In this document: positions 1 through 5,161 of the stretch, in pieces
Position numbering within the stretch: position 1 is the first letter of the stretch
Layout of the letters: every line of letters starts with the position of its first letter
Source: Methanoregula sp.
Lineage (GTDB): Archaea > Halobacteriota > Methanomicrobia > Methanomicrobiales > Methanospirillaceae
Assembly: GCA_026394635.1 (NCBI GenBank)
Contig: JAPKXV010000301.1
Location: forward strand, 3,303 to 10,898
Length of the DNA: 7,596 bases
Reading direction: 5' to 3'
The notes under the pieces: model-generated
What the model saw: only the letters and a program-made list of their open reading frames with translations
The model's database searches: none
What the model was told of the DNA's origin: nothing
Program-made: the position numbers and the translations under genes

Positions 1-530
1 TTAATGATGCTGACATTATATCCTTCATTGTTCATCCACCGGGAAATATCAGGGAATGTCCACATCACGCCAATCCCTGCGGTGAACGTATCGGGGTCTG
101 CATAGATTTTGTCGGCATGGGCGCTCACGTAGTACGCGGCGGAGGTTGCCATATCGCCCATCGAGACCACGACCGGCTTCTTTGATTTTGCATAATCGAG
201 GTCACGGATGATCTCCTGCGCTGCAGCAGGAGTCCCCCCGGGGCTGTTCACCCGGAGGACGATCGCCTCTACCATCGGGTCATCTGCCGCATCCCGCAGT
301 TCCTTACCCACCTGTTCACTCGCGGAAAAGTCTTCTCCTGACACCTCGCCCGTGACAAGGGTCCCTTCCATCCTGACCACGGAGACTCCTCCCTCGCCAG
401 AGGAGGAGAGGATGAATATTGCGATAATGAAACCGACCACGAGGATGATCGCAAGCAGGACGATCAGGATCCATGTCGTTGCAGAAGACCGTGGTGCCGG
501 TGCACCACCGAGGTCCGTAGTAAGTGCCAT
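1..530 (-). CDS. sppA: Signal peptide peptidase SppA-type serine protease (S49 family), 3' part beyond the window
   Basis: Membrane-anchored S49 protease, expected to cleave leftover signal peptides or other membrane peptides. 176 codons are visible from ATG at 530, and the frame stays open to the window edge. Residues 1-19 are polar, 20-41 form one hydrophobic membrane segment, and the protease fold follows. Visible family motifs are RVNSPGGTP (93-101) and the nucleophile region MGDMATSAAYYVSA (124-137), where Ser130 is the probable catalytic serine. In S49 enzymes the general-base lysine lies about 50 residues further on, so it is probably just outside the window and cannot be checked. The start lies 3 nt after the arfC stop, with a GGA Shine-Dalgarno sequence inside the last arfC codons, so it is probably co-transcribed and translationally coupled. 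The family is clear. A more distant S49 homologue with another substrate cannot be excluded. Confidence 0.9.
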   Translation of the reverse strand, partial: MALTTDLGGAPAPRSSATTWILIVLLAIILVVGFIIAIFILSSSGEGGVSVVRMEGTLVTGEVSGEDFSASEQVGKELRDAADDPMVEAIVLRVNSPGGTPAAAQEIIRDLDYAKSKKPVVVSMGDMATSAAYYVSAHADKIYADPDTFTAGIGVMWTFPDISRWMNNEGYNVSII

Positions 531-533
531 GAA

Positions 534-539
534 TTATCC
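534..539 (-). promoter_or_regulatory. sppA ribosome binding site inside the arfC stop region
   Basis: Reading the minus strand, AAGGATAA contains GGA (539-537) six bases before the sppA ATG at 530, and the arfC TAA sits between the two. A Shine-Dalgarno sequence formed by the last sense codon and stop of the upstream gene suggests translational coupling. Confidence 0.55.
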
Positions 540-1220
540 TTCGTGGTACAGCACATCGTACTCTGAGACGAGGTTGGTGCCGCACATGTAATGGTTCTTG
601 AGCAATAACCGGATCATCTCGTCCTCTGAGTTGATGTGCATCCCGCCAACAAGTGAAGGGGTGTCTGAACCGCCGACAATAAAGGGGAGGTGAATGAGAC
701 GGATCTCATCGACAAGCTGGTGATGGAGCATATGCCAGTTCAGCGTCGGGCCGCCTTCAATCATGAGCTTATTGACATGGAATTTTTCTTTCAGGACTTT
801 CATGAGGAGCGGGAGTTCGACATGGTGCTTTCCGGCGACTGCCACATGGACGCCTTTGCTTTTTATCGCCGCCACACGATCTGCAGGCGCCTGTTCACAG
901 ACAGCGATCACGCTCGGGGCATCGGGTCCGAGCACATTAGCATCCAGCGGGATGTCTGCCATGCTGCAGGGGATCACACGCAGCGGGCTTTTTCCGGGGA
1001 CGAGCCGGACGGTCAGGAAGGAGTTGTCAATCCGGATCGTGTTTGCGCCGACCATGATCGCATCATATGCTGCACGGGTCTCATGGAGAAGAATCTCGGT
1101 CTCGTGCGCCATATACTTCATCAGGATCTTACTGGACGCTCCTTTCTTGAGTGTCAGTTTGCCGTCAGCGGTAATCTCTGACATCATCAGGACATGCGGA
1201 CGGTTGGTTGTATCGGGCAT
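534..1220 (-). CDS. arfC: 2,5-diamino-6-(ribosylamino)-4(3H)-pyrimidinone 5'-phosphate reductase (ArfC, RibD-C type)
   Basis: NAD(P)H-dependent reduction of the ribosylamino-pyrimidinone phosphate to the ribitylamino form, an early cytoplasmic step toward riboflavin and, in methanogens, the deazaflavin of coenzyme F420. The 228-residue protein is a stand-alone reductase without a deaminase domain, as usual in archaea. Motifs typical of the RibD C-terminal fold are SEITADGKLTL (14-24), AIMVGANTIRIDNSFLTVR (54-72) and IEGGPTLNWHML...LVDEIRL (154-175), followed by PFIVGG. An in-frame ATG at 1244 would add eight residues. I chose 1220 because GGAG (1229-1226) precedes it by 5 nt and because a TATA-like box at 1262-1255 puts the transcript start near 1232, downstream of the earlier ATG. 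sppA follows immediately, probably in one operon, though no functional link between the two is known to me. Confidence 0.9.
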   Translation of the reverse strand: MPDTTNRPHVLMMSEITADGKLTLKKGASSKILMKYMAHETEILLHETRAAYDAIMVGANTIRIDNSFLTVRLVPGKSPLRVIPCSMADIPLDANVLGPDAPSVIAVCEQAPADRVAAIKSKGVHVAVAGKHHVELPLLMKVLKEKFHVNKLMIEGGPTLNWHMLHHQLVDEIRLIHLPFIVGGSDTPSLVGGMHINSEDEMIRLLLKNHYMCGTNLVSEYDVLYHEG

Positions 1221-1254
1221 TTCCACTCCACTCTTTTCTATCATTGGTCAGGGC

Positions 1255-1262
1255 ATATAAAG
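1255..1262 (-). promoter_or_regulatory. TATA-like box for arfC-sppA
   Basis: Minus-strand CTTTATAT resembles archaeal box A. With the usual spacing of about 26 nt the transcript would start near 1232, leaving a leader of about 12 nt that holds the GGAG ribosome binding site. It is the only such element in the arfC-proximal half of this divergent spacer. Confidence 0.55.
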
Positions 1263-1274
1263 AAGGTGACGATG

Positions 1275-1310
1275 GACGGATTGGTGCGGTTTTTTCAGTC
1301 AGGATCCGTC
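1275..1310. repeat. Inverted repeat GACGGAT / ATCCGTC between divergent promoters
   Basis: GACGGAT (1275-1281) and ATCCGTC (1304-1310) are exact inverted 7-bp arms separated by 22 nt. They lie between the two outward-facing TATA-like boxes. This could be a regulator site or a chance match, since arms this short carry little statistical weight. Confidence 0.3.
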
Positions 1311-1327
1311 TTTAATCCGGGCAACAA

Positions 1328-1335
1328 TTTTTATG
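1328..1335 (+). promoter_or_regulatory. TATA-like box for the CDP-alcohol phosphatidyltransferase gene
   Basis: TTTTTATG is centred about 28 nt before the ATG at 1360, which predicts a transcript start about 2-3 nt before the start codon. No Shine-Dalgarno sequence precedes the ATG, consistent with a leaderless or nearly leaderless mRNA. Confidence 0.5.
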
Positions 1336-1359
1336 AGCCGCAAACCCATGAACTGAGCT

Positions 1360-1992
1360 ATGAATATTACTGCATACCGGTCCCGGTTCATCAGGTACCT
1401 CGAGCCGGTTGCAGACATTTTTGTGAAGATTGGGATCACCCCCAACCAGATCTCGCTTCTTGCACTCCTGTCAGGTATTTTGTGCGCCGCTCTTTTCTAT
1501 AACCGCGAATTTGTTTCAGGCAGCCTCGCACTCTTTGCATCAGCGGTGTTTGACCTTGTTGACGGGAGCGTCGCCCGAAAGACCGGCGCACATACCGATT
1601 TTGGTGCGGTCTTTGACTGGATCGTCGACAAGTACGTGGACGCCCTCGCCCTGCTCGGTGTCGGGCTCTCGGGTATTGCTATCGTGAGCCGCTTTGCGCC
1701 CGTATCCCCTGTGGCCGACTATGCGGTTGTCGCGTTTGCAATTATCGGATCGCTCATGAACACCTTCATCAAACCCGTTGTGTATGCTGAGATCGGGTAC
1801 CGGGGAAAGGTAGAAGGCAAAATTGACGACCCGCTCGAAGGTGTCGGGTTTTTTGGCAGGCCGGAAACCCTTCTCGTGTTAATCCTTGGTGGAGTAACCG
1901 GTTATATCTGGATATCCGTCATCATCATCGCAGTCTGCACAAACATGTCGGCAGTCCAGCGGATTATTTACCTCTATAAAACATTACCCTGA
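1360..1992 (+). CDS. CDP-alcohol phosphatidyltransferase, probably archaetidylinositol phosphate synthase type
   Basis: Integral membrane enzyme that transfers a lipid phosphatidyl (in archaea, archaetidyl) group from CDP-archaeol to an alcohol headgroup. The 210-residue protein carries the full family signature D65-xx-D68-G69-xx-A72-R73-x8-G82-xxx-D86-xxx-D90, which binds metal and CDP. Before it is the usual GITPNQISLL helix entry (25-34). Hydrophobic segments lie at roughly 32-47, 53-66, 94-110, 120-136 and 170-193. Length and the N-terminal pattern resemble archaetidylinositol-phosphate synthases, but archaetidylglycerol-phosphate or another headgroup cannot be ruled out from sequence alone. 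The start is the only ATG that fits the promoter, apparently leaderless. The last 29 bp overlap the end of the convergent artA gene. That neighbour is notable because archaeosortase substrates become lipid-anchored. Confidence 0.85.
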   Translation: MNITAYRSRFIRYLEPVADIFVKIGITPNQISLLALLSGILCAALFYNREFVSGSLALFASAVFDLVDGSVARKTGAHTDFGAVFDWIVDKYVDALALLGVGLSGIAIVSRFAPVSPVADYAVVAFAIIGSLMNTFIKPVVYAEIGYRGKVEGKIDDPLEGVGFFGRPETLLVLILGGVTGYIWISVIIIAVCTNMSAVQRIIYLYKTLP

Positions 1993-2782
1993 CTTCCCGG
2001 TAATACAGCTGGTACAGGTCGTCAGCGAAGTTACCAAGCTCCGGGATGACCCGGAACAACCCGTACGCGATGGCGACCAGCAGGACGAGCGCGAGCAGTT
2101 CGGCGATCACGTTGTGCGCCCAGAAAAAACTCTCGTACCCGAACTCGCCGTTGCCTGCAATCTCCGTATAATACGGGAACCACTGTCCGGTATATGCCAT
2201 GATCACAAAGACGTTACGGAGCAGGTTCAGGATATAGATGGTCGGGCCGACAAGGAGGAAAGCAAGAACTTTCTGCCGCAGTGTGGTAGAGACAGCGGCC
2301 GCAACCCCCAGCATGATCGCGATACTCTGGATACCCGTGCAGGCAAGGATGATCTCCACACGCAGGTTGTTTTCCGATATAATGTTCCAGTCGGTGAGCG
2401 TAACCGTATGCCCGAGCGTGTCAAGGATGAAGGCTACCTCGCCGACAACGATACCAATCAGCCAGTTTCCGAGCGCCGGGATATATTCAAACGGGGCATA
2501 GATCAAAAATGCGACAGCTGCAGCCTTTGACAGGCTGATGACACGGGGATCATCACGGAGCAGGTTTTTAACAGTGATATATAAAAACGGCACCGAGAGC
2601 GCTGCTATGACGGGGTACATGAAATTATTTTCAGAGAAATATTCAGGAAGGTTAAAAAACAGCGATAAAACGATAAAAGTCCAGCCGATGATCGCAGGGT
2701 ATTTCCTGAACCGACCGGGTATCAGGAATGCCAGGAAACCGATGCATGAGATCAGCACCAGATACTCGATCATTACAGACAT
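1964..2782 (-). CDS. artA: Archaeosortase A (exosortase/archaeosortase family membrane transpeptidase)
   Basis: Polytopic membrane cysteine protease/transpeptidase. Archaeosortase A recognises PGF-CTERM tails of exported proteins, removes them and leads to C-terminal lipid attachment. The 272-residue protein is mostly hydrophobic with about seven to eight membrane helices. The family hallmarks are present: ILACTGIQS (145-153) with nucleophile Cys148, LLRNVFVIMAY (187-197) with Arg189, and WAHNVIAE (221-228) with His223. The 41-residue Cys-Arg spacing matches that of the characterised Haloferax volcanii ArtA (Cys173, Arg214). The start is uncertain: ATG 2782 has only a weak GAG upstream, and ATG 2773 three codons later would also serve. 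No PGF-CTERM substrate lies in this window, so targets must be elsewhere. The exact archaeosortase subfamily is inferred, not proven. Confidence 0.85.
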   Translation of the reverse strand: MSVMIEYLVLISCIGFLAFLIPGRFRKYPAIIGWTFIVLSLFFNLPEYFSENNFMYPVIAALSVPFLYITVKNLLRDDPRVISLSKAAAVAFLIYAPFEYIPALGNWLIGIVVGEVAFILDTLGHTVTLTDWNIISENNLRVEIILACTGIQSIAIMLGVAAAVSTTLRQKVLAFLLVGPTIYILNLLRNVFVIMAYTGQWFPYYTEIAGNGEFGYESFFWAHNVIAELLALVLLVAIAYGLFRVIPELGNFADDLYQLYYREVRVMFYRGK

Positions 2783-2907
2783 ATTCTCGTCATACCAAAA
2801 AAAGGATTCTCAATGGGCGGTGATAATTGGATCAGATTAACTCGGCGCAGCCTGCGTCGTGGGATAATCCACAGGTTCATCTCCTTTAAGAGCGCATGAT
2901 TGTAGCG
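2783..2907. other. Divergent artA / tfs spacer
   Basis: This 125-nt spacer holds both start regions. It contains a short inverted repeat, CGCAG-C-CTGCG (2846-2856), and GGAT-A-ATCC (2862-2870). A weak box-A-like CTTTAAGA (2884-2891) lies about 20 nt before the tfs ATG at 2908. For artA only a T-rich stretch on the minus strand (about 2803-2796) looks promoter-like. No gene is visible here. Confidence 0.35.
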
Positions 2908-3222
2908 ATGTTCTGCCCTGAATGTAAAACCATGCTGATCTCTTCGGGGGGTCAGCTCAAGTGCAGGAAATGTGGTTATATCAGGAAGATCGGCAGGGCT
3001 GACCAGATGGTAAAAAAGAGAGAGCGCACCGACAACGAGATCACCATTGTGGATGATGAGGATGAAAAAATCAGGACCATGCCCACCATCCAGATCCGGT
3101 GCCCGAAATGCGATAATAACCTCGCCTTCTGGTGGCTGCGCCAGCTCCGGGCCGCAGATGAGAGCGAGGTGCGGTTCTTCCGGTGCGTCGAATGCAGCCA
3201 TACCTGGCGCCAATATGATTGA
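2908..3222 (+). CDS. tfs: Transcription elongation/cleavage factor S (TFS, TFIIS-like)
   Basis: Archaeal RNA polymerase accessory factor that stimulates transcript cleavage in backtracked complexes, rescuing arrest and improving fidelity. The 104-residue protein has the expected two zinc ribbons. The N-terminal one uses C3, C6, C19 and C22 (FCPEC ... LKCRKCGY). The C-terminal one uses C65, C68, C93 and C96 (RCPKC ... FFRCVEC). Between the C-terminal cysteine pairs lies RQLRAADESEVRFF with the acidic pair D84-E85 that reaches into the polymerase active site. A charged linker (about 30-60) separates the ribbons. An ATG at 2896 would add four residues. I chose 2908 because family members begin directly with the M-x-F-C-P-x-C pattern. 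It ends in an oligo-T tract and is probably transcribed alone. Confidence 0.93.
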   Translation: MFCPECKTMLISSGGQLKCRKCGYIRKIGRADQMVKKRERTDNEITIVDDEDEKIRTMPTIQIRCPKCDNNLAFWWLRQLRAADESEVRFFRCVECSHTWRQYD

Positions 3223-3228
3223 ACGACA

Positions 3229-3240
3229 ATCCTGTTTTTT
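3229..3240 (+). terminator. Oligo-T terminator after tfs
   Basis: ATCCTGTTTTTT begins 6 nt after the tfs stop codon. T-rich tracts without a hairpin are typical archaeal termination signals. The identical 12 nt also follow tbp. Confidence 0.6.
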
Positions 3241-3288
3241 ATTGACGGTTATTGTTCAGCAAAAGCCAGCGTAGGTAAAAACAATGTG

Positions 3289-3296
3289 ATTATATA
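3289..3296 (+). promoter_or_regulatory. TATA box of the rubrerythrin gene
   Basis: ATTATATA is a strong box A. A start about 26 nt after its centre falls near 3318, giving a leader of about 20 nt that contains the GGAG ribosome binding site at 3324-3327. Unlike tbp and rpiA, this gene seems to have a true leader. Confidence 0.65.
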
Positions 3297-3330
3297 GAGA
3301 TTCCGTAAATAGTTAATACAAAAGGAGTGG

Positions 3331-3342
3331 ATGAAACCATGA
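3331..3342 (+). other. Three-codon open frame (Met-Lys-Pro-stop) overlapping the rubrerythrin start
   Basis: ATGAAACCATGA lies between the GGAG (3324-3327) and the rubrerythrin start. Its TGA stop overlaps the ATG at 3339. GGAG is 3 nt from this ATG and 11 nt from the rubrerythrin ATG, so both are imperfectly spaced. It may be a meaningless triplet run or a minimal leader frame that affects initiation. Confidence 0.25.
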
Positions 3343-3794
3343 ATGCAGAGGCGTTTAAAAAGATTATTTCGATGGCGATCGACCGCGAAGTCGAGGCCTA
3401 CACTTTCTACAAGACCGTTGCCGACAAGGTAAAGGATGCAAACTTAAAGAAAATCTTTGCCGAGCTTGCCGGGGAGGAAAAGAAGCACCGCGAGTTCCTT
3501 CAGAACTTCCTCGCAAAGGAAGGAAAGTCCTTAAAATTTGATACAGCAAAGGACTACAAGGTCGGCGATGCCCTGCCCTCGCCCCCGATCACTCCGGACC
3601 TGAAGCCGCTCGAGGGGCTTGTCCTTGCAATCAAGAAGGAACTCGAGGCGATGCAGATGTACAGCCAGCTCGCGGCAGCCAGCCCTGATGCCCAGCAGCA
3701 GATGCTCTTTACCGGTCTTGCCAACATGGAGAGGACCCACAAGGCCCGGCTGGAAGACATCTACACCAACATGGCATTCCCCGAAGTATGGTAA
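3339..3794 (+). CDS. Rubrerythrin-like ferritin-family diiron protein, without rubredoxin domain
   Basis: Probable cytoplasmic diiron protein of the peroxide/oxygen-detoxifying rubrerythrin group, common in anaerobes. The 151 residues form a four-helix bundle made of two visibly repeated halves: AIDREVEAYTFY (13-24) parallels AIKKELEAMQMY (97-108), and EEKKH (46-50) parallels MERTH (130-134). Likely iron ligands are E17 or E19, E47 and H50, E101 or E103, and E131 and H134. There is no C-terminal CxxC rubredoxin domain, so an outside electron donor would be needed if it acts as a peroxidase. The frame extends upstream to a GTG at 3327, but that codon overlaps the GGAG ribosome binding site, so ATG 3339 is preferred. 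It has its own TATA box and T-rich end, making a single-gene unit between tfs and tbp. The precise activity is inferred from the family. Confidence 0.88.
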   Translation: MNAEAFKKIISMAIDREVEAYTFYKTVADKVKDANLKKIFAELAGEEKKHREFLQNFLAKEGKSLKFDTAKDYKVGDALPSPPITPDLKPLEGLVLAIKKELEAMQMYSQLAAASPDAQQQMLFTGLANMERTHKARLEDIYTNMAFPEVW

Positions 3795-3837
3795 CTCCCT
3801 AATTGTTGCCGTGCCAACCTGTCTGGTGTGCAGTCAA

Positions 3838-3858
3838 TTTTTTTCTTTTTTTTCATTT
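3838..3858 (+). terminator. T-rich terminator after the rubrerythrin gene
   Basis: Starting about 43 nt after the stop codon there are seven T, one C, eight T, then CATTTT. This is a strong archaeal-type termination tract with no obvious stem before it. Confidence 0.6.
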
Positions 3859-3870
3859 TCACGAATCAAC

Positions 3871-3882
3871 CAATCCGGATTG
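3871..3882. repeat. Perfect 12-bp palindrome CAATCCGGATTG
   Basis: The sequence equals its own reverse complement over all 12 bases. It lies between the rubrerythrin T tract and a larger hairpin, about 150 nt before tbp. A dimeric regulator site is possible, but the distance from the tbp TATA box (over 120 nt) makes direct repression less likely. Confidence 0.45.
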
Positions 3883-3942
3883 CTCTTCCTCCCCGATATC
3901 AGGGTTGCCGGATCCATGATTTGGTCCTCTATCGGGGAAGAG
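3883..3942. other. Hairpin-forming element upstream of tbp
   Basis: CCCCGATA (3891-3898) pairs perfectly with TATCGGGG (3930-3937). After a 3-nt bulge (3888-3890), CTCTT (3883-3887) pairs with AAGAG (3938-3942). Inside the loop GGATCC (3910-3915) can pair with GGTCC (3923-3927), leaving one bulged base. A competing pairing joins TATCAGGGT (3897-3905) with ACCCTGGATA (3970-3979), leaving one bulged G. The spacer from 3859 to 4000 has no credible gene. A non-coding RNA or mobile remnant is possible, but no promoter for one is evident. Confidence 0.4.
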
Positions 3943-4003
3943 AGATGGGATCGTCCCCCCCACATCACGACCCTGGATACAGGCCACTAACAATACCCAA
4001 TTT

Positions 4004-4011
4004 TTTAAATA
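4004..4011 (+). promoter_or_regulatory. Box A of the tbp promoter
   Basis: TTTAAATA matches the archaeal box A consensus closely. Its centre lies 26 nt before the ATG at 4034, so transcription should start at or within 1-2 nt of the start codon, giving a leaderless mRNA. No Shine-Dalgarno sequence precedes the ATG, which agrees. Confidence 0.65.
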
Positions 4012-4033
4012 CTGTTCTGTGGCATTTATAAAC

Positions 4034-4594
4034 ATGAAGGTCAGACCAGAAGATTCCCTCAAGATTGAAAACATCGTTGCCTCTGCCAAGGTGACCGATT
4101 ATCTGGATCTCCCGGAAATCGCATCAAAGATCAAGGATGCTGAATACAACAAGAAACGCTTCCCGGGCGTTGTCCTGCGGATGCAGAACCCCAAGATCGC
4201 TGCACTTGTTTTTGGTTCCGGAAAAGTAGTGCTCACCGGGGCAAAGAGCATCGAGAGCCTGAGTAAGGGGCTCAATATCCTGGGAAAACAGCTGCGTGAC
4301 TTAAAGATCGACATTCCGAAAAAACTCACGTACAAGATCCAGAATATTGTCACATCCGCGGACCTTGCAACCGCGATCAACTTAAACAAGATTGCAGTCG
4401 GGTTCAACCTTGACCGGATCGAGTACGAACCCGAACAGTTCCCGGGCCTTGTGTACCGGCTCGAGAACCCCAAGGTGGTTGTCCTTCTCTTCGGGTCCGG
4501 CAAACTGATCATCACCGGGGGCAAGGAGCCGGAGGATGCAAAGAAAGCGGTCATCAAGATCGTCTCCGACCTGCGCAGCCTGGGCCTGATGTGA
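4034..4594 (+). CDS. tbp: TATA-box-binding protein (TBP)
   Basis: General transcription factor that binds box A, bends promoter DNA and recruits TFB and RNA polymerase. The 186-residue protein is the typical two-repeat saddle: repeat one spans about 8-92 and repeat two about 98-182. Matching segments are FPGVVLRMQNPKIAALVFGS (43-62) and FPGLVYRLENPKVVVLLFGS (136-155), each followed by GK and a TG motif; the paired phenylalanines that insert into DNA are expected within these segments. It ends at SLGLM with no acidic tail, which some archaeal TBPs carry. A GTG at 4019 would add five residues, but the promoter predicts a transcript starting at about 4033, so ATG 4034 is the better start. The gene is flanked by a structured spacer upstream and an oligo-T end downstream, indicating a monocistronic unit. 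Confidence 0.95.
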   Translation: MKVRPEDSLKIENIVASAKVTDYLDLPEIASKIKDAEYNKKRFPGVVLRMQNPKIAALVFGSGKVVLTGAKSIESLSKGLNILGKQLRDLKIDIPKKLTYKIQNIVTSADLATAINLNKIAVGFNLDRIEYEPEQFPGLVYRLENPKVVVLLFGSGKLIITGGKEPEDAKKAVIKIVSDLRSLGLM

Positions 4595-4605
4595 CCCTCA
4601 TCTTT

Positions 4606-4617
4606 ATCCTGTTTTTT
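4606..4617 (+). terminator. Oligo-T terminator after tbp
   Basis: ATCCTGTTTTTT, 11 nt after the tbp stop, is identical over 12 nt to the sequence following tfs. It is probably an intrinsic archaeal termination signal. Confidence 0.6.
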
Positions 4618-4635
4618 GTTCACTGGTGCAAACCA

Positions 4636-4735
4636 TCAGATATATATAAGTTCTAATTTTTTACCGCTCTCATCAGAATTGTTATATTTAAATTATTTGC
4701 TCATTGATTAACAATAACATAGTATTTATATCATT
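4636..4735. other. AT-rich spacer with several TATA-like elements upstream of the regulator gene
   Basis: No gene is visible between tbp and the downstream regulator. This stretch is far richer in A and T than its surroundings and holds TATA-like runs at about 4640-4649 (ATATATATAA), 4682-4692 (TTATATTTAAA) and 4722-4730 (GTATTTATA). CATCAGA occurs twice (4634-4640 and 4671-4677). It may be a multi-start promoter region or simply relaxed intergenic DNA. Confidence 0.4.
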
Positions 4736-4739
4736 TATT

Positions 4740-4753
4740 AGATATGGATATCT
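4740..4753. repeat. Inverted repeat AGATAT-GG-ATATCT, possible operator
   Basis: Exact 6-bp arms (4740-4745 and 4748-4753) around a 2-nt centre lie six bases upstream of the regulator gene's TATA box. The position suits a regulator that contacts the pre-initiation complex region, perhaps the encoded winged-helix protein itself. The surrounding AT-rich sequence makes chance a real alternative. Confidence 0.35.
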
Positions 4754-4758
4754 GGAAA

Positions 4759-4766
4759 TTATAAAA
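4759..4766 (+). promoter_or_regulatory. TATA box of the winged-helix regulator gene
   Basis: TTATAAAA is centred near 4762, predicting a transcript start near 4788. That leaves a short leader with AGGA (4794-4797) before the ATG at 4805. Confidence 0.55.
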
Positions 4767-4804
4767 AAATATTCCGGATGTGACGTATGCGACAGGAAAA
4801 TGTG

Positions 4805-5161
4805 ATGTTTTTCACGGAAAAAGAAGAAGAGTTTGCAAATCTCCTCATCGAGATCGGCACCAAGAGAAATGTAGCCAAAGTGCTCGTGTTTCTTGCAAAC
4901 ACGCCGGAGGCAACCTCCCGCGCCATTGAGCGGGGCACCGATCTCCGCCAGCCTGAAGTCAGCATTGCGATGCGGTACCTGATGGAACATGCATGGATCA
5001 CGAGCAGGGAGAGCAAGGCAGAGAGCAAGGGGAGACCAGTCAAGATCTACGAGCTTGCAAAACCCATCAACGACATCATGGACAGCATCGAGAAAGAGAA
5101 GAAGAAAGAGGCCAACCACCAGCTCCAGCTCATCCAGAAATTACGGAACTATATCAGCTGA
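4805..5161 (+). CDS. Small winged helix-turn-helix transcriptional regulator
   Basis: Probable DNA-binding regulator of the ArsR/TrmB-like winged-helix type with unknown target. Of 118 residues, about 20-85 form the winged helix: RNVAKVLVFLANTPEATSRA leads into ERGTDLRQPEVSIAMRYLM (42-60), the likely helix-turn-helix with its recognition helix, and GRPVKIYEL (77-85) is a typical wing. Residues about 88-116 are highly charged and helical (EKEKKKEANHQLQLIQKLR), probably a coiled coil for dimerisation. No cysteine or histidine metal-sensing motif is present, so an ArsR-type metal sensor is unlikely. ATG 4787 would add six residues. I chose ATG 4805 because AGGA lies 7 nt upstream and the promoter predicts initiation near 4788. 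The 3' end overlaps convergent rpiA by 8 bp. I do not recognise a characterised counterpart. Confidence 0.8.
   Translation: MFFTEKEEEFANLLIEIGTKRNVAKVLVFLANTPEATSRAIERGTDLRQPEVSIAMRYLMEHAWITSRESKAESKGRPVKIYELAKPINDIMDSIEKEKKKEANHQLQLIQKLRNYIS

Noticed and set aside
690..1260. Two overlapping plus-strand open frames opposite arfC
   Set aside because: They are antisense to a clear RibD-C reductase, overlap each other in different frames, and have no family character or promoter.
2773..3213. Minus-strand open frame of 146 codons opposite tfs
   Set aside because: It covers the tfs gene, whose two zinc ribbons leave no doubt about the coding strand. It would also overlap the artA start.
3327..3338. 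GTG start giving a longer rubrerythrin (155 residues)
   Set aside because: The GTG is part of the GGAG ribosome binding site, and the family alignment begins at the ATG at 3339.
4019..4033. GTG start giving a longer TBP (191 residues)
   Set aside because: The box A at 4004-4011 places the transcript start downstream of this GTG, and no ribosome binding site precedes it.
3859..4089. Small open frames on both strands between the rubrerythrin gene and tbp
   Set aside because: Their translations show no family character, one begins in the poly-T tract (run of Phe), and none has a promoter or ribosome binding site. The region reads better as structured non-coding DNA.
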